Assembly (NCBI RefSeq): GCF_902806685.2
Contig: NC_048538.1
Coordinates: forward strand, 12,462,001-12,526,000
Source: Maniola hyperantus
Taxonomy: Eukaryota > Arthropoda > Insecta > Lepidoptera > Nymphalidae
Length of the DNA stretch: 64,000 nucleotides
Direction: 5' to 3'
Position 1 is the first letter of the stretch; each line of letters begins with the position of its first letter. The notes under the pieces were generated by a model. The model saw nothing but the letters and a program-made list of their open reading frames with translations. It was not told the DNA's origin and did not search any database. Below, piece after piece: positions 10,166 through 21,189 of this stretch. Made by a program: the position numbers and the translations under genes.

Positions 10166-11339
10166 ATTGGCCTAGGTGGGTAAGGATTAATATAACTTTA
10201 TCCATCATATTTGTACAAGCAACGAATTCATTTTTTATTGATTTGATGGCCTTGAGTATAGCTAGCATATCCATAGTAGCTTGATCGTTATTGTCGTTGG
10301 AGAACTGCGAGCTAGTGATTTTACTAGGATTATTATTTCCAGCTGCTACTTCGTTCCAGGATCGACCGTCAACTTTACCACTTGGTATAATTTTAGTTGG
10401 GATTTTAGTAGTCAGGCTCTGAATCCTCTTTTCTTGAGTAAGACGTAGGTATTTCTGCCGCTCGCTACACTGTCGGTAATTTGCTGGATGATTTTCTCCG
10501 CAATTACAGCACTGAGCCTGTTGCGATCGATCTTTTTTTGGACAGTCTGCAGTGAGATGTGGCTCCGTACATTTAACGCAACGGGGTCTTAAGTTACAAT
10601 TTTTTGATGAATGACCAAAACTTTGACAACGAAAACACTGGGTACCGTAGATGTTATTAGCTTGATATTTACGTATTTGAACCACACAGTTGCTAATGTA
10701 TTTAATTTGCTTGAAGCGTTTCATGTCACTTCCAGGTGGTAGTTGAACAAAGAAAGGAGGACATGTAACATTTCTGCCAACCGGCACCTTCATTTTACGT
10801 ATAATGACGTTACTGAATCCAAGGGCGGCAAGTTCATCTGCTACGTAAGTTTCCACATAGGCAGGCAATCCAAAAATCACGGCTTTAGAAGTCCTTTCGT
10901 CCTTGCGTGAAAAGGTGTGATAAGGTACATTCTCGGAATTTAAACCCTTTTTGACAGCCTCATGGCTATCCGGTGAGTAACAAATTACAGCAATTTTGTT
11001 GTTACCTCTATACTGCAAATGAAAATTTTGATTATATCTACTAATGAGAGTCTTGATAAAATCATGAGTCCATTCCCTTTTAGGTTCTATTATGATAGGT
11101 GGGGTCCTGTCTGATTTTTTGCGGGCAGTGGTTGCATCTTGAAGTCGTATAGTTGAATATTCCGACGAATCTTTATCAGCTATTAAGGTGCTGAATCGAT
11201 TTGTGGTGTTAACTGGAACCGATGAGTTGGTTTCCGCAGGACGTGCTGACCTTTTAGGTATTTCCCATTCTACAGGCTCAGTGGGATTGTCACGAGGTCG
11301 TTTTCCAACTGAATTGGATCTTCTAAGATACTTGTCCAT
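10158..11339 (-). CDS. Jockey-type ORF1: gag-like nucleic-acid-binding protein
   Basis: 393 aa from an ATG at 11339-11337. The N-terminal 90 residues are polar and probably disordered. Residues about 85-230 resemble the folded region that precedes the knuckles in Jockey ORF1 proteins (PRE/C2HC-associated type). Three zinc knuckles follow: C235-x2-C-x4-H-x4-C248, C254-x2-C-x3-H-x4-C266 and the group near C278-C291. Proteins of this type bind the element RNA and form the transposition particle. ORF1 ends at TGA (10160-10158), inside the start of ORF2, so ORF2 is probably made by reinitiation or a coupled mechanism. Confidence 0.92.
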   Translation of the reverse strand: MDKYLRRSNSVGKRPRDNPTEPVEWEIPKRSARPAETNSSVPVNTTNRFSTLIADKDSSEYSTIRLQDATTARKKSDRTPPIIIEPKREWTHDFIKTLISRYNQNFHLQYRGNNKIAVICYSPDSHEAVKKGLNSENVPYHTFSRKDERTSKAVIFGLPAYVETYVADELAALGFSNVIIRKMKVPVGRNVTCPPFFVQLPPGSDMKRFKQIKYISNCVVQIRKYQANNIYGTQCFRCQSFGHSSKNCNLRPRCVKCTEPHLTADCPKKDRSQQAQCCNCGENHPANYRQCSERQKYLRLTQEKRIQSLTTKIPTKIIPSGKVDGRSWNEVAAGNNNPSKITSSQFSNDNNDQATMDMLAILKAIKSIKNEFVACTNMMDKVILILTHLGQYV

Positions 11340-11477
11340 ACTTCCAAGTTTTGTGCTATCCGGGATTCACAATATCGATAGATACGTTTCCCATCACTAA
11401 ACAACGAGCCGAACTTGACGGAGTGAATGTAAATTGTTAACACGTACGACCGCGATGAGCGCGCACGGCGTAATGCG

Positions 11478-11490
11478 AAAAGGGACTATT
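11478..11490. repeat. Target-site duplication, right copy
   Basis: AAAAGGGACTATT, perfect match to 6979-6991. It marks the 5' end of the retrotransposon at 11477. Confidence 0.85.
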
Positions 11491-11894
11491 ACAAAAACAT
11501 TTCTACTGATTTCGGTTCAAATTTAGACAAGCTTTATTAGCAAACTTCCAATTAACATCAAATTGATGTCTAAATTAATTTGTATAGGCCGGTATCTCCC
11601 ACGTTGAAATAAAGCGCTTATTGAACTGGATGAATAAACCATAATACCTATCTGCAATCTGGTACATGATTCGAAAAGTTTGTAAATAAACAACACAAGT
11701 TCACTGAGGTTGGCATTAAACTATGAATTTATATGATAAACGGTATACCACTGTTAGCCAACTTGGGTTACAAATAACTAGCTTTTACCCACGACATCAT
11801 CCGTGGGTAAAACCCACGACATCATCCGCGGTACCCAAGTACATATTTTGGGTAATTTATAGCCTAAACTTTTTACGCAATGTGCTTAACATTT

Positions 11895-12045
11895 CGTAAA
11901 AAATGACTCCTGAAGTTCTGACGCGCCATTTTAACTTTTTGTGCCAAATTTCATGTCAAAAGTACGATTTTAGTCCTTATTTTAAAGCTGAACCGTACTT
12001 TTGACCCATAAAGATAAAATGGCACGTGAGGCGTCATTTTTTACG
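11895..12045. repeat. MITE-like foldback, CGTAAAAAATGAC family
   Basis: CGTAAAAAATGACTCCTGA at the left pairs with GAGGCGTCATTTTTTACG at the right. The interior has AAAGTACGATTTTAGTCC and its near-inverse. A partial second copy is at 19951-20090. Confidence 0.75.
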
Positions 12046-12750
12046 GACTATATGTACCATTACCTATACCTTTGTGCCAGTGGCGCATTTGACAAGTCAC
12101 GAGTAGAGTAGCTGAGACTATCTCTATGAGCTGAGCAGTAAGGGAGCTCAACATCTAACGTTATTGGAAATAGGTACCTATTAAGTAGGTTTTATTGCTA
12201 ACGATCGAACTTATTGAAGGACTGAGATGAAATTACATCGCACATGAGCATTGTTGACTCGCTATTGAGGATTTATAGGTAAATTAGCATGAGCTTAAGC
12301 CGCGTTTCCACTGCCCCAGTTCCCGCGTGAATACATTATGACGTCACATTTGCGTGCAAGTTACTTGCAGAAATAAGTTTGTCAGAGCTTGCACCTCGTG
12401 AGCAAGATTTTACTTGCAAGCAAGTGCTTGCGCCAGGTCTTGTGACTAGTATGCTACTTGCACGCAAGTTTTTCTGTAAGACGGTCCAAAGAAGGCGCAT
12501 AGTAAAAAGGCGCTGTCGTGCACCGCTCGCATTCTAGGATTTTAGAAGTGTATTGACTTTGTACTTAAGTTAAAATTAATCAAAGCTTGTTTCCAACAAT
12601 CTTGACTATCTATTGTAATTTGAAGAACATTAAACTTTACGATGTATCGACGGAATATCAATTAACAATTTGCTATAACAAACACCCATTTCTGATTAAT
12701 GTTTGTTAGACTATCTACATAAACCGAAACAGGCAAAACGTTTATTTATT
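12046..12750. other. Intergenic stretch, short CTTGCA repeats only
   Basis: No gene is supported. Between 12353 and 12475 the words TTGCGTGCAAGT and ACTTGCACGCAAGT form a loose inverted repeat with several CTTGCAAG words between, probably a decayed small element. Confidence 0.45.
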
Positions 12751-12754
12751 AGTC

Positions 12755-13330
12755 ATCAACATCATCATCATCATCGACCGATAGACGTCCACTGCTGGAC
12801 ATAGATAGGTCTCTTATGTAGGGACTTCCACACGCCACGGTCCTGCGCCGCTTAAATCCAACGGCTCCCTGCGACTCGTCTGACGTCGTCCGTCCACCTA
12901 TTGGGGGGTCTTCCAACACTGCGTCTTCTGGTGCAAGGTCGCCATTCCAGCACCTTGGGACCCCAACGTCTATCGGTTTTACGAACTACGTATGTGTCCT
13001 GCCCATTGCCACTTCAGCTTCGCAACCCGTTGAGCTATATCTGTTACTCTAGTTCTCCTACGGATCTCCTCATTTCTGATTTGATCACGAAGAGAAACTC
13101 CAAGCATAGCTCTCTCCATCGCCCGTCGAGTGCCTCTGAGCTTTCTCATGAGGCCCATAGTTAGCGACCATGTCTCGGATCCATATGTCATCACTGGCAA
13201 CACGCATTGTTCGAAGACTTTGGTCTTCAATCACTGAGGAATGTTGGACAAGAAGACATCTCGAAGCTTCCTGAACGCTCCCCAACCAAGTTGGATTCGG
13301 CAGCTGACCTCTTTCTCGAAACTGGTCCTA
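12755..13330 (-). pseudogene. 5'-truncated RTE-type LINE, C-terminal part
   Basis: The minus strand encodes a readable C-terminal RT region over 13230-12979: VLPVMTYGSETWSLT, then RRAMERAMLGVSLRDQIRN and AKLKWQWAGHI. These are hallmark motifs of RTE-type LINEs. A neighbouring frame (13285-13085) continues it, so at least one frameshift is present. The 3' end shows the usual CATCATCAT tract near 12758-12775. No RT catalytic core remains. Confidence 0.8.
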
Positions 13331-13710
13331 CCCAACTGGATTGTGTGTCCTAGGTATTAGTACAGACACTTTACTGTATATTTTGATAGACATTTGTAAC
13401 AATGATAATCTGTTCTACCCACGGCCGAGGCATCCCATCACCCATGAGAAGCAAAAGTAATTCAGGAATGCCAAATTGCCGGGAATCAAACTCGGGGCTT
13501 TCCATTTACAACGCTCGCCACCCACCAACCATGGATGTCGTCGAAAATCTGTTGTTGTTGGCTACGGATTAATTAAATTGCGCGGTTAAAGATAGAACTA
13601 CAACCTACGTAGGCTAAGTTTAGGGTTGTGCTTCAAATTAAAATAAATACTGTGAAAAGAAATAATGTGACAGGTATCCACTGGTGGTACAGGTAGGTAG
13701 GTAGGTTTAT

Positions 13711-13901
13711 AGCCTCGATAGCTCAACGGCAACGGTGAAAAGAGCGGACTGAAAACGAAAGGTCGCAAAAGGTTCAAATCCCACCCGTTGCACTAATGTC
13801 GTACCTACTCCTAGCACAAGCTTTACGCTTAATTTTAGGGGAAAGGAGAATATTAGTCAGTAATTATAACTTGGCTAATATTCTTTCTTTAAAAAAAAAT
13901 A
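13711..13901 (+). repeat. tRNA-derived SINE, family C
   Basis: The head GCCTCGATAGCTCAACGG, then GACTGAAAACGAAAGGTCGC and GGTTCAAATCCC, resembles a tRNA (possibly Phe-like, GAA at the anticodon place). The body GTCGTACCTACTCCTAGCAC and TAATATTCTTT tail recur at 24096-24268. A 4-base insertion near the B box makes a working tRNA unlikely. Confidence 0.8.
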
Positions 13902-14159
13902 ACATAAAGTCTAATCTAATTAATTACTAGGTACCTGCCTACTTTTAGGCTGCGTTAAATTTGTTGGTAGGTAGGTATCTAAAACAGGGTGTAACCGGAA
14001 CGCTAGCAAAAGCTTGCAAGTGATGCCCACTAGCAATAAAACTTGCAGAAGTTAGCTGTCATTGCTATGTCAACCACAATTTCTGAATGTTTTAGCAACT
14101 AAAACTTTGCTGCGAGTGATAACAAGTGCAAGGAACGTGCCAGGGGTGGTTTCTCTAAG

Positions 14160-14935
14160 TTTTATTGCTAATGGACACTTGGCCTAGGTTAACGAATCTT
14201 CACCTCACGCAAAGGTTTTACTTGAATTAAGACAAATTGCCATTTATACAATGTGATTTATAGGTACTTTTCCAGGTGTAGGAAAAACAACATATCTTTC
14301 ACAACCGTAGACCGTGAAACAATTAATATGATATACAATATCATACTAACGTAATATTCAATGAATAGGTACGTGGAAATCTGTCTCATGAAATAGAATT
14401 TCCTTGAAGATGGAAAACGAATGATGCTTGAATGCTCCCGAGCTTTATACATAATATTATACATGTGACTCGTTTATTTCACGTAAAGAATTTATTTCAA
14501 TATACTAGCTTTTACTAGTACCTATATACGATCTTATGAAGCCTTATAACAACTAGCTTTACCCACGAGTTCGTCCGTGTACATTTATGAAGTCTTTTGT
14601 AGATTCCGTTGTATTTCTCGTCTCGCTTGGACATTTTGTAAAAACCCACTCACTATACTTTGTCTGAATGTCATTTAATTTAAAAGTCCATAAAAATGCT
14701 CATTGGCATTGAGATAAGGCTCTTGAAGAACTTTAGGTTTTTTGTTGTTGTTTTCTTGACATCCTTGAGATAAGTTGTGCAAAATCAGTAGGTAAAGAAA
14801 ATACACGTCAGTTGTTTATTATAAAAACAAATAGGTAAAGTAGGTATGCGCCCGAAAGTAATGTACATTGGCCTTTACAACGACGCGGACGTTTCGGCTT
14901 TGTACAGCCTTTTCTCTGTTACTCATACCTATATG
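14160..14935. other. Intergenic stretch, no feature supported
   Basis: AT-rich; the 68-aa ORF on the minus strand (14258-14464) has no recognisable domain. Fragments of CTAGCTTTACCCACGA near 14561 hint at a decayed Helitron-like end. Confidence 0.4.
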
Positions 14936-15027
14936 ACTTTTGTCGGTCTTAACGACAGAGAGAGTGCTCTACAAATTTGCTATCACCTTCTAGAAGTCGA
15001 TGTACATTACTTTCGGCCGCGTACTGT
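14936..15027 (+). repeat. TGTCGGTCTCAACGACAGAG dispersed repeat
   Basis: Shares TTTTGTCGGTCT(C/T)AACGAC, GCTCTAC and a CGCGTACTG-like end with 53316-53402 and 62304-62413. The three copies lie far apart, so it is a dispersed family of about 95 bp. Confidence 0.7.
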
Positions 15028-15221
15028 TCCTACATATCTACACATTTATTTACCTTTCATGTAAGTACTTACTGCTATTGTTCTTATTTTTTATTTGTCA
15101 CAGCCCTGAAGCACGCTTGTTCCATTAAATATAGACTCATATTCATTGGTCCGATATGAACTTAATTTGCCCTACAATGAACATCGCTCTTTAATCATCG
15201 TGCCGTGTAGGTATCCATACT

Positions 15222-15446
15222 CATCCATACTAATATTATAAATGCGAAAGTGTGTCTATCTATCTGTCTGTCTGTCTGCTAGCTTTTCACGGCCCAACAA
15301 TTTAACCGATTTTGATGAAATTTAGTATAGAGTCAGCTTACATCCCAGAGAAGGACATAGGCTACTTTTTATTTGAAAATTAAAGAGTTCCCACTGGATT
15401 AAAAAAAACTTAAATCCACGCGGGCGGAGTCGCGGGCATCATCTAG
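15222..15446 (+). mobile_element. Helitron-like short element, type 1
   Basis: Starts CATCCATACTAATATTATAA, continues through a CTGTCTGTCTG tract and TTTTCACGGCCCAAC, and ends GGGCATCATCTAGT. A near-complete copy in the opposite orientation to 4606-4845. Confidence 0.7.
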
Positions 15447-15456
15447 TATTATACAT

Positions 15457-15715
15457 ACAGGGTGTAACGCGCTACTTTACTTTATACTGCCCCACCTACG
15501 ACGTGGCATTGACTTCACGTGGCCTACTTACGCAACGTTCATTGGCCTCTAGCGTCAGTCATATGTTTTATTTGCAATATAGGTATCGTAATCTTTTACA
15601 AAATTTGAAGATTTTTTTTACATTTTTTTCACGTCATTTTGTGGTACCATATCAGTAGACATCACTATAGTATCACCTGTCTTCAATTTTGCTAGCGTTC
15701 TCGTTGCAGCCTGTA
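15457..15715. repeat. MITE with ACAGGGTGTAAC ends
   Basis: Left end ACAGGGTGTAACGCGC; right end GCTAGCGTTCTCGTTGCAG then CCTGT. The inner words (GGCATTGACTTC, ATGTTTTATTTGCAATAT) recur in reverse at 24576-24950. It abuts the preceding Helitron-like element. Confidence 0.7.
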
Positions 15716-15870
15716 TAATGTATATCTCCAATTTATTAGTTGTTTACTACCTATTTGAAGTTTCAATGCAACTTTCAACGAATTTCATTACCTAACCTAC
15801 TGTGAACCTCTCAGTATGTTCACATAAATACCTTCCTATCAAGCTCATAGCTCGCAGATAGTAAATAAAA

Positions 15871-16145
15871 AAAACCGGCCAAGTGCGAGTCGGACTCGCG
15901 CATGAAGGGTTCCGTACCATTATCTATACAACCGAGAAAAAAATCGCGTTTTTTGTATGGGAGCCCCCTTAAATATTTATTTTATTCTGTTTTTTAGTAG
16001 GTAGATATTTGTTGTTATAGCGGCAACAGAAATACATCATCTGTGAAAATGTTCATGAAATACAGCCTGGTGACAGACGGGCAGACAGACGGACGGACAG
16101 CGGAGCCTTGGTAATAAGTTTTACCCTTTGGGTACGGAACCCTAA
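15871..16145 (+). repeat. AACCGGCCAAGTGCGAGTC repeat, second subtype
   Basis: Starts AAAACCGGCCAAGTGCGAGT and ends GGGTACGGAACCCTAA, but the middle differs from the 3785 copy (GTATGGGAGCCCCCTTAAAT, and CAGACGGACGGACAG). Confidence 0.75.
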
Positions 16146-16387
16146 TAAAGCACCTATAACCCTCCTCAGTACCGGTCCATTTATAGTCCCCTGTGAGTGG
16201 AGCCGGCCATCTTATTAGCATTATCTTGTCGTTATCTGCGGACGGTACGTGGCATGATAGATAGGCTTGCCATAATGTTCAGGTACCAATACGGGACATT
16301 TTAACATTTAAATTTTTAACATTTACCTACTTACTATTTGCGTTCCAGTAATTTTAGTTTAAGTTAGGTATGTAAATAATTTTTAAC

Positions 16388-16627
16388 TAGCTTATGCTCG
16401 CGACTTCGTCCGCGTGGACTACACAAACTTCAAACGCCTATTTCACCCTCTTATAGGGGTTGAATTTTCAAAAATCCTTTCTTAGCGGATGCCTACGTCA
16501 TAATAGCTAAAATTTGCATGCCAAATTTTAGCCCGATCCCTCTAGTAGTTTGAGCTGTGCGTTGATAAATCAGTCAGTCAGTCAGTCAATCAGTCAGTCA
16601 GTCACCTTTTCATTTTATATATTTAGA
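16388..16627 (-). mobile_element. Helitron-like short element, type 2
   Basis: Begins CTAGCTTATGCTCGCGACTT, contains GGGGTTGAATTTTC, GCGGATGCCTACGTC and TTTGAGCTGTGCGTTGAT, then a CAGTCAGTCAGT tract, and ends TATATTTAGATT. Confidence 0.7.
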
Positions 16628-16859
16628 TTAGTGATTAAGTTTGAAAATACCTAAGTTGATTTGCTTATAGGGGCGACATAATCGCAAAGTGATAAAACTC
16701 CGGCTAAAAAAAAAATTAAAAAAAAGAAAAAATATTTTAACACACCCAAAACGCATTAACAGTCTTCTCAGTAGAATCTGCTGTTCCAACCGGTAGTAGA
16801 GCCTCGACATAATATCGAGTGACACAAGTTGTCCTACCTGAAATTATCTTTTTATACCT

Positions 16860-17075
16860 ATCTAAATATATATAAAGATAAGGTGACTGACTGACTGATC
16901 TATCAACGCACAACTCAAACCACTGGATGGATCGGGCTGAAATTTGGCATGCAGAAGCTACTGTGACGCAGGCATCCGCTAACAAAGGATTTTCGAGAAT
17001 TCAACCCCTAAGGGAGTGAAATAGGGTTTTAAATTAGTGTAGTCCACGCGAACGAAGTCGCGGGTACCAGCTAGT
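16860..17075 (+). mobile_element. Helitron-like short element, type 2, inverted to its neighbour
   Basis: Starts TCTAAATATATATAAAG, then GACTGACTGACTGATC, and ends GTCGCGGGTACCAGCTAGT. It faces the copy at 16388-16627 across about 230 bp. Confidence 0.7.
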
Positions 17076-17839
17076 CCCACATACTTAAATAAATTTCATT
17101 TCATTTCACATTCAACGCCGGAACGGAGCGTTTCAATGACATCAAAGCATGCATGTATAATTAGAACACAATGAAATACATTAGACAACCCACAAAACCG
17201 TTATGGGGATCAAAAAAATCAAAAAGTTAAAGGCAAATCTAAATCAAACATTTTAATAAATTTTGTCAACATTGTTGAAAAACGGAACAAAAACCAAGGA
17301 CGTGAACGTCACGCACACGTGACGTAGACGGGTAAATACGGGAACAGTCCCTACATAAATGTACGTATGGTCACCCTAATAATAGAGCTTTATGGAAATA
17401 ATAAAAATATTATAATTTTGCAAGAAGGGGTTCGTTTACAAAGTGAGTACTTATAGACAATCATACATAGTATGATATAGGTAGATAGATATAGGTACTA
17501 AAAGAGATTGTAAACGACAACATGAGATCGTCCATTGGACACCATGGAAAAAAAAACAACGGCTGCAGCACGACAGAACGTCACAGAAGCGCGCATACGC
17601 GTGCATGATTATAACACACGAGTAGATCGTGTGATTATAGTTTAACTAGTTTATGACTGAATTTTTTTAGGCAACCCATATGCAATATTATTGACATATT
17701 AAATTAAATATAAAATACGTTACATCCATTAACCAGCTCGGTGAAGGTCATTCTATAGCGGGATCCTATACTATAGCGCTATATCTACACGCTATCAAAA
17801 AAAAATTTGTCTGTCTGTACCTTACCTACCTACCTTTAG

Positions 17840-17988
17840 GTCGAGATGGCTATCAGGGTATGAGGCGGGGGGTCGCCCCGGACGTCATTCACGCTCACTC
17901 GCACCGGGTTAGTGCGGGGTCTGTGCGGGGCGTCCCCACCCCGGTTGCCATCTCAACCTGTCAGTTGTCGCGTACTATACCTATACTT
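17840..17988. repeat. GC-rich palindromic MITE, family P
   Basis: Left GGTCGAGATGGCTATCAGGG, interior GCGGGGGGTCGCCCCGG, right TTGCCATCTCAACCTGTC then GTCGCGTACTATAC. The terminal repeats read as reverse complements of each other. Confidence 0.75.
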
Positions 17989-18312
17989 TTATCTCGGGAA
18001 AACCAGGAGCACACGAGTAGATGCCAGGAGTTCCAAAGTATTAAATAAAGAAGCTTAGGTATAAAGAGAACTGAAAATATGACGAAGAAACAGACAACAG
18101 CTATAACAAATTAAGTTACTCTAAGTCTAGACTCTAGTCTATAATAGATAGGTAGGTACTTTACTTGTAGTACCGATGATAATAATATTAACGAACACCT
18201 GAAAACTTTTGTTGAGGAAAATTAATTACTTAGGAAAAGCTTGGAGGAGAACAATAAACAAAATTTGAAACCCCGAGACCCGAGTAGGTTGGTATCTAGT
18301 TCTATGTATAAT

Positions 18313-18441
18313 AAACTAGGTGATGCCCGCAACTTCGTCCGCGTGGATTTAGGTTTTCAAAAATCCCGCGGGAAATCTTTTCCTTTCCGGGATAAAAAGT
18401 AGCCTATGTCCTTCCCCGGGATATAGGCAACATCCATGTTA
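18313..18441 (-). mobile_element. Helitron-like short element, type 1 (partial)
   Basis: CTAGGTGATGCCCGCAACTT, then CCCGCGGGAAATCTTT and AGCCTATGTCCTTCCCCGG. The CAGA-tract half is missing. Confidence 0.65.
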
Positions 18442-18454
18442 AACCAGCTATAAG

Positions 18455-18600
18455 TACGCGACAGGTCGAGATGGGCGAATCGGGCGGTAACGCCCCACAC
18501 ACCCGCACAGCCCGGTGCGGGCGAGCACGAGTAACGTGCGGGTGTGCGGGGCGTTCCCCCGCCTCATACCCCGATTGCCATCTCAACCTGTCGCGGAATC
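18455..18600. repeat. GC-rich palindromic MITE, family P
   Basis: TACGCGACAGGTCGAGATGG at the left and TTGCCATCTCAACCTGTCGC at the right, with a GC-rich core. It sits immediately beside the Helitron-like fragment. Confidence 0.8.
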
Positions 18601-18609
18601 AACAATCTA

Positions 18610-18800
18610 CAATCTATTATCTTCTCTATAATATAAAAATGAATCACTAAATGTGTTGCTCATCGCAAATCTCGAGAACGGCTGAACCGATTTCGCTAAT
18701 TCTTTTTTTATAATATTCCTTGGAGTACGAGGATGGTTCTTACGGAGAGAAAAATTTAAAAAATTGCCTGGAAAAGAATCGACTGTCAGGCGGTACAAGT
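18610..18800. repeat. Decayed repeat with CGAGAACGGCTGAACCGATT
   Basis: Carries the phrase CTCGAGAACGGCTGAACCGA and TTGGAGTACGAGGATGGTTC. I recognise it as part of a dispersed insect repeat but cannot place the family. ORFs crossing it are not credible genes. Confidence 0.45.
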
Positions 18801-19094
18801 AAGCCAAGGCAGCTAGTGTTACATAAAGTTTATTTCGTACGTGCCAGACATAGCACAAATAGGTACCTATACCTACTCGAAATTAACCTGTCAATATGTT
18901 CTGGTGTCGCCATTCATCACCAGAGGCTATTCTGTCATCCACAGCGCAGTTCAAAGGCCTTACGTATGCATACTGGCGTAGGTACAGTCGACAAAAAAAT
19001 AATTGGTCGTGTAATTTAAATTGGCCATTGATTAGACCCAAATTGATGCTAATGGCACCTAATAGCGTATACCTACTATCTAGTCAAAAGTAAA

Positions 19095-19397
19095 GCTTAT
19101 TTTACACTACGGGATATAAATTATACCTACTAGGTATAATAAGTTTAAGTGATTTTGTAAAGTGGTAATAGTTATTCATAGTATTTCATAGAATTTCGCA
19201 TACTAAGCGCGCGTTTTGACGTTTGATAAAAAGTTACTGATTTGACTAGTTGTCAAATACCGGATTGATCTATAGTCCGGTAAATATTGGTGTTCCCAAC
19301 ATTCGTACCAAGTTGTAGAGCTAATAATTGGGAATGTTAGGAACACCAATATTGACCGGACTATAACAAAATTTATATCCCGTAGTGTGAAATAAGT
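19095..19397. repeat. MITE with two nested inverted repeats
   Basis: Outer arms 19095-19122 and 19370-19397 share CACTACGGGATATAAATT and its complement. Inside lies a second hairpin, 19271-19365, with 33-34-nt arms containing TAGTCCGGT...TATTGGTGTTCC and near-perfect pairing. No ORF. Confidence 0.8.
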
Positions 19398-19950
19398 TAC
19401 AGACACTTTCACAAGCTAGCATACAGTCAGTTGTGTATTTAACCAGAAAATTAACGCCCTTAGTGCTTTATAAGCCTAACTCTAATGGCATGACCTATTT
19501 ATTTTGGTTTCACCTTCCAAGTTAGGATATAATTCAGGTTAATTATTTATAGTAACCCTGTAAAAAGTTTTTTTTAAAATAACTAATAGGGTACTGTATA
19601 CTATTGAGATTTACTATAGATATAGATAGAAATCTATTATAAACATTTAATTTTACATATTAATTGTTTTGCTATCGGTACCGCCTATTCACAAATATAT
19701 GCGTAATACTCACACCTAATCCAATAACAAGCCACGCAAAGGGGGCCTGTGAGCAAAACAGTCTTACCCCGAGTCCCGCAGGGTTAGTATGAAATTTTAC
19801 ATCTTACTTACCAATGTAAAATTCGAGGATAGAAACACAAGGCTCAAGTTCGCCCATACATCTACAGCCAGTGCTTCAAGCGAAAACTTTGCGAAATAAA
19901 AATCGGTAATACTGAATGCATGACTTTAAATCAGCGATTTGAGTAGGTTT

Positions 19951-20090
19951 AGTCCGTAAAAAATGACTCCTCACGCGCCCTTTCAAATCTGTGGTATGGG
20001 TCAACTGTCATGACTCATGTCGAAAGTAAGGTCCGCTTTTAAAATAAGGACAAAAATCGTACTTTTGACATGAAATTTGACACAAAGTCA
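19951..20090. repeat. CGTAAAAAATGAC-family MITE, one end
   Basis: AGTCCGTAAAAAATGACTCC at the left and AAAATCGTACTTTTGACATG inside match 11895-12045 in the opposite sense. The far terminal repeat is not preserved. Confidence 0.6.
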
Positions 20091-20109
20091 TCACACCACA
20101 TTATATCTA

Positions 20110-20267
20110 TAGTGCGACAAGGCTATGTTGGCGCGTGGCGAAAATCGGCACTAACGTAGCCGTCAAGTGTCCCCTTTGTTCTTGTTTGAATATTCTAAGC
20201 CTTTGTTCTCCAACAGCGCCCCCCTGTCAATGTCATTCAAGTGCCAAGAGAGCCTTGTTGCACTGTA
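20110..20267. repeat. MITE with TAGTGCGACAAGGCT ends
   Basis: TAGTGCGACAAGGCTAT at the left pairs with AGAGCCTTGTTGCACTGTA at the right with 3 mismatches over about 17 bp. 158 bp long and non-coding. Confidence 0.7.
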
Positions 20268-20905
20268 CAAGATTTGTAATATAAATGCTTAAAAAGCGGC
20301 TCGAAATAAAATAGCAATGACTTCATTTCAAATTAGTCAAATTTTAGACTTATTGCTTAGATGTTAAGCTATATGTTAGAATAAAATATTTTTGATCATT
20401 TTACAAATGACTTTTCGAATCTTTTTAAATTTACAGTCGATGACAAGAGGTCTTAAATATAAATACTTTGCAATCGTTCTTAAACTTTATGTTCAAGTAC
20501 CTATTAAGGTTTATAATAAACTGAAGTTGGTGATATTATAAAACTTTTTCACCATTTTGTAATAAGAAACATAGATAATATGTATAGGTATGTGTGCAAA
20601 CCTGGCCACTTGAGCGATGACATTTTGCTCGTGATCTGTCATCTATACCTACTATTCGAAATCAATATCTTTAGGTCTTTTTTTCTCAGACATTATTGTG
20701 TTTCGAGTTTCGACGCTCGATTTCTGTCAACGTTCACGAGATGTAAAATCTCATACTAACCTTACCGAACTTTACTAACATGTAAACAGTGATGTTTCGA
20801 GGGTGGTTTTGGGGAATCGAAGCTTTATACAGAGTCGGATGTTGCAGTACCGGTATTAAAGTCGAATTCAAGGGCAATACAAACAAAGTAAAGATTGCTA
20901 TTAGT
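20268..20905. other. AT-rich intergenic stretch, nothing recognised
   Basis: No ORF, tRNA-like head or inverted repeat was supported here. Confidence 0.45.
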
Positions 20906-20912
20906 CATTCAT

Positions 20913-21018
20913 CATCATCGTGATCAACTCATCGCCGGCTCACTACAGAGCATGGGTCTCCTCTCAGTATGAGAAGGGTTTGGTCATGGTCCACCATGCT
21001 GGCTATTGCGGGAGTTGA
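20913..21018 (-). repeat. SINE family B, 3' fragment
   Basis: CGTGATCAACTCATCGCCGG and GGTCATGGTCCACCATGCTG match the 3' end of family B on the minus strand. Confidence 0.7.
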
Positions 21019-21189
21019 TTCCACAGTTCCACAGCATATTTCAAGTCAATTTCAATGAGTTAAAAATCCTACTCATATATTCCATGTTCCAACCAAGTCA
21101 AAATGGACGCTACGTGACACCCCTGCTTGTAAAAGGGTTATTTATAATTCGGTTATTGGTACGATGTTCGCTAAGCCCCTACACTAATA

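Larger units (their letters stand above)
6992..11477 (-). mobile_element. Full-length Jockey-type non-LTR retrotransposon
   Basis: A 4486-bp element on the minus strand bounded by a perfect 13-bp target-site duplication (AAAAGGGACTATT at 6979-6991 and 11478-11490). From its 5' end (11477) it has a 138-bp leader, ORF1 (gag-like, 11339-10158), ORF2 (endonuclease-RT, 10165-7448) overlapping ORF1 by 8 bp in another frame, a 456-bp 3' region and an A-rich 3' end. Both ORFs are open, so the copy looks young. The Jockey-clade call rests on domain order, the zinc knuckles and the RT sequence. Confidence 0.93.

Noticed and set aside
18720..19093. Two plus-strand ORFs of 99 and 65 codons
   Set aside because: Overlapping frames over a decayed dispersed repeat, with no domain.
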